NCBI GenBank assembly: GCA_036012725.1
Contig: DASCPW010000015.1
Coordinates: 1 to 5,480 of the forward strand
Direction of reading: 5' to 3'
DNA: 5,480 nt
Origin: GCA-2686765 sp036012725
GTDB lineage: Bacteria > Pseudomonadota > Alphaproteobacteria > Rhodospirillales > 2-02-FULL-58-16
The notes under the pieces: generated by a model
Database searches by the model: none
What the model was told of the DNA's origin: nothing
The model's input: only the letters and a program-made list of their open reading frames with translations
Made by a program: the position numbers and the translations under genes
In this document: positions 4,887 to 5,480 of the stretch, piece after piece
How the letters are laid out: the number at the start of each line of letters is the position of its first letter
Position numbering within the stretch: the stretch's first letter is position 1

Positions 4887-5480
4887 ATGGTAATGAATAT
4901 GTCGAAGTTGGTTCCACCCCATGGCGGTGGTGAGTTGAAGGCTTTGTTGCCTCCCGTGATTGAACGCGCGGAAGAACTGAAACGCGCCAGAAGCTTGAAA
5001 AAGGTCGTCATGACCAGCCGTGAAACCTCTGACGTGCTGATGTTCGCCATGGGTGCCTATACGCCGCTCGATGGCTTCATGGGGGAAGCCGACTGGCGCC
5101 GCGTCTGTGTCGAAATGAAGACGGCAGACGGTCTTTTCTGGCCTATTCCCATCACCCTCTCAGCGACGCGGGAGTTGGCCGACAGCATCGGCATCAAAGA
5201 AGAGGTGGCCCTGGTCGATGGGGAAACGGACGAGATCATGGCGATCATGGAAGTCACCGAAAAGTACACCATCGACAAGGACTTAGAGTGCGCCCATGTG
5301 TTCACCACCAAGGATAGAGAGCATCCCGGCGTACAAAAGGTCATGGAGCAAGGAGAAGTCAATCTCGGCGGCGCGGTGCTGGTGTTGAGCGAAAGCGATT
5401 ACCCGGCGAAGTACAAAGGACTGTATCTGCATTGTGCTGAAGCCCGGGCCCTTTTCGCCGAAAAAGGATGGTCTCGAGTG
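4887..5480 (+). CDS. sat: Sulfate adenylyltransferase (ATP sulfurylase), N-terminal half, 3' end outside window
   Basis: The frame is open to the end of the window, giving the first 198 of roughly 390-400 residues. Sat interconverts ATP plus sulfate with APS plus pyrophosphate in the cytoplasm. MSKLVPPHGG (residues 5-14), then SRETSDVLMFAMGAYTPLDG and FMGEADWRRVC (64-74), and DGLFWPIPITLS (81-92) follow the N-terminal PUA-like domain of the homo-oligomeric enzyme. The last residues (ARALFAEKGWSRV) come just before the expected QTRNP and HxxH ATP-binding motifs, which are off the edge. This N-terminus resembles Sat of sulfate reducers and sulfur oxidisers more than the CysD/CysN enzyme of enteric bacteria, hinting at dissimilatory or energy-yielding use, but that needs the downstream genes. 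In-frame ATGs stand at 4887, 4893 and 4899. GGAAAA (4875-4880) lies 6 bases before 4887, while family members commonly begin at the third (MSKLV). The frame is also open to ATG 4809, but that extension is unlike the family. Confidence 0.92.
   Translation, partial: MVMNMSKLVPPHGGGELKALLPPVIERAEELKRARSLKKVVMTSRETSDVLMFAMGAYTPLDGFMGEADWRRVCVEMKTADGLFWPIPITLSATRELADSIGIKEEVALVDGETDEIMAIMEVTEKYTIDKDLECAHVFTTKDREHPGVQKVMEQGEVNLGGAVLVLSESDYPAKYKGLYLHCAEARALFAEKGWSRV

Overview
The window looks like chromosomal DNA from an alphaproteobacterium, probably of the Rhodospirillales type. The main reasons are an EipB/DUF1849 envelope protein, a family essentially confined to Alphaproteobacteria, the moderately GC-rich coding sequence, and a sulfate adenylyltransferase whose N-terminus resembles the homo-oligomeric type of dissimilatory sulfur metabolism. 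This placement comes from recalled family features, not from a search.

Layout, left to right. Positions 1-240 (+) hold the C-terminal 79 residues of a DsbA-family thiol-disulfide protein. Positions 188-589 (-) hold a damaged gene: a signal-peptide-like start and the first half of a PDZ domain, interrupted by an in-frame amber codon, with a C-terminus that runs antisense into the DsbA gene. Positions 627-1442 (-) encode an intact periplasmic EipB-like protein that reads in the same direction as the broken PDZ gene. A 163-bp divergent intergenic region follows. Then comes an overlapping pair, wecB (1606-2724) and wecC (2714-3964), which together convert UDP-GlcNAc to UDP-ManNAc and then to UDP-ManNAcA, a precursor of surface polysaccharide. 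A convergent cold-shock-domain gene with an acidic tail lies at 3980-4261 (-). About 610 bases without a clear gene follow, and the window ends inside sat (4887-5480, +), cut just before its ATP-binding motif.

Only wecB-wecC form an obvious functional unit. Three envelope-related functions (DsbA-like, EipB-like, ManNAcA synthesis) are neighbours, but on different strands. sat begins a separate metabolic unit that continues past the window.

The part least explained by known genes is 4277-4886. It contains a perfect 15-bp stem-loop, a perfect AT-rich 14-bp inverted repeat, and on the minus strand a 34-codon ORF whose strong ribosome-binding site is complementary to the loop of the 15-bp hairpin it encodes. 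It lies upstream of the cold-shock gene on the same strand, so a structured leader is one possible reading. I see no convincing evidence of a wholly new system. The other genes are ordinary housekeeping or envelope genes.
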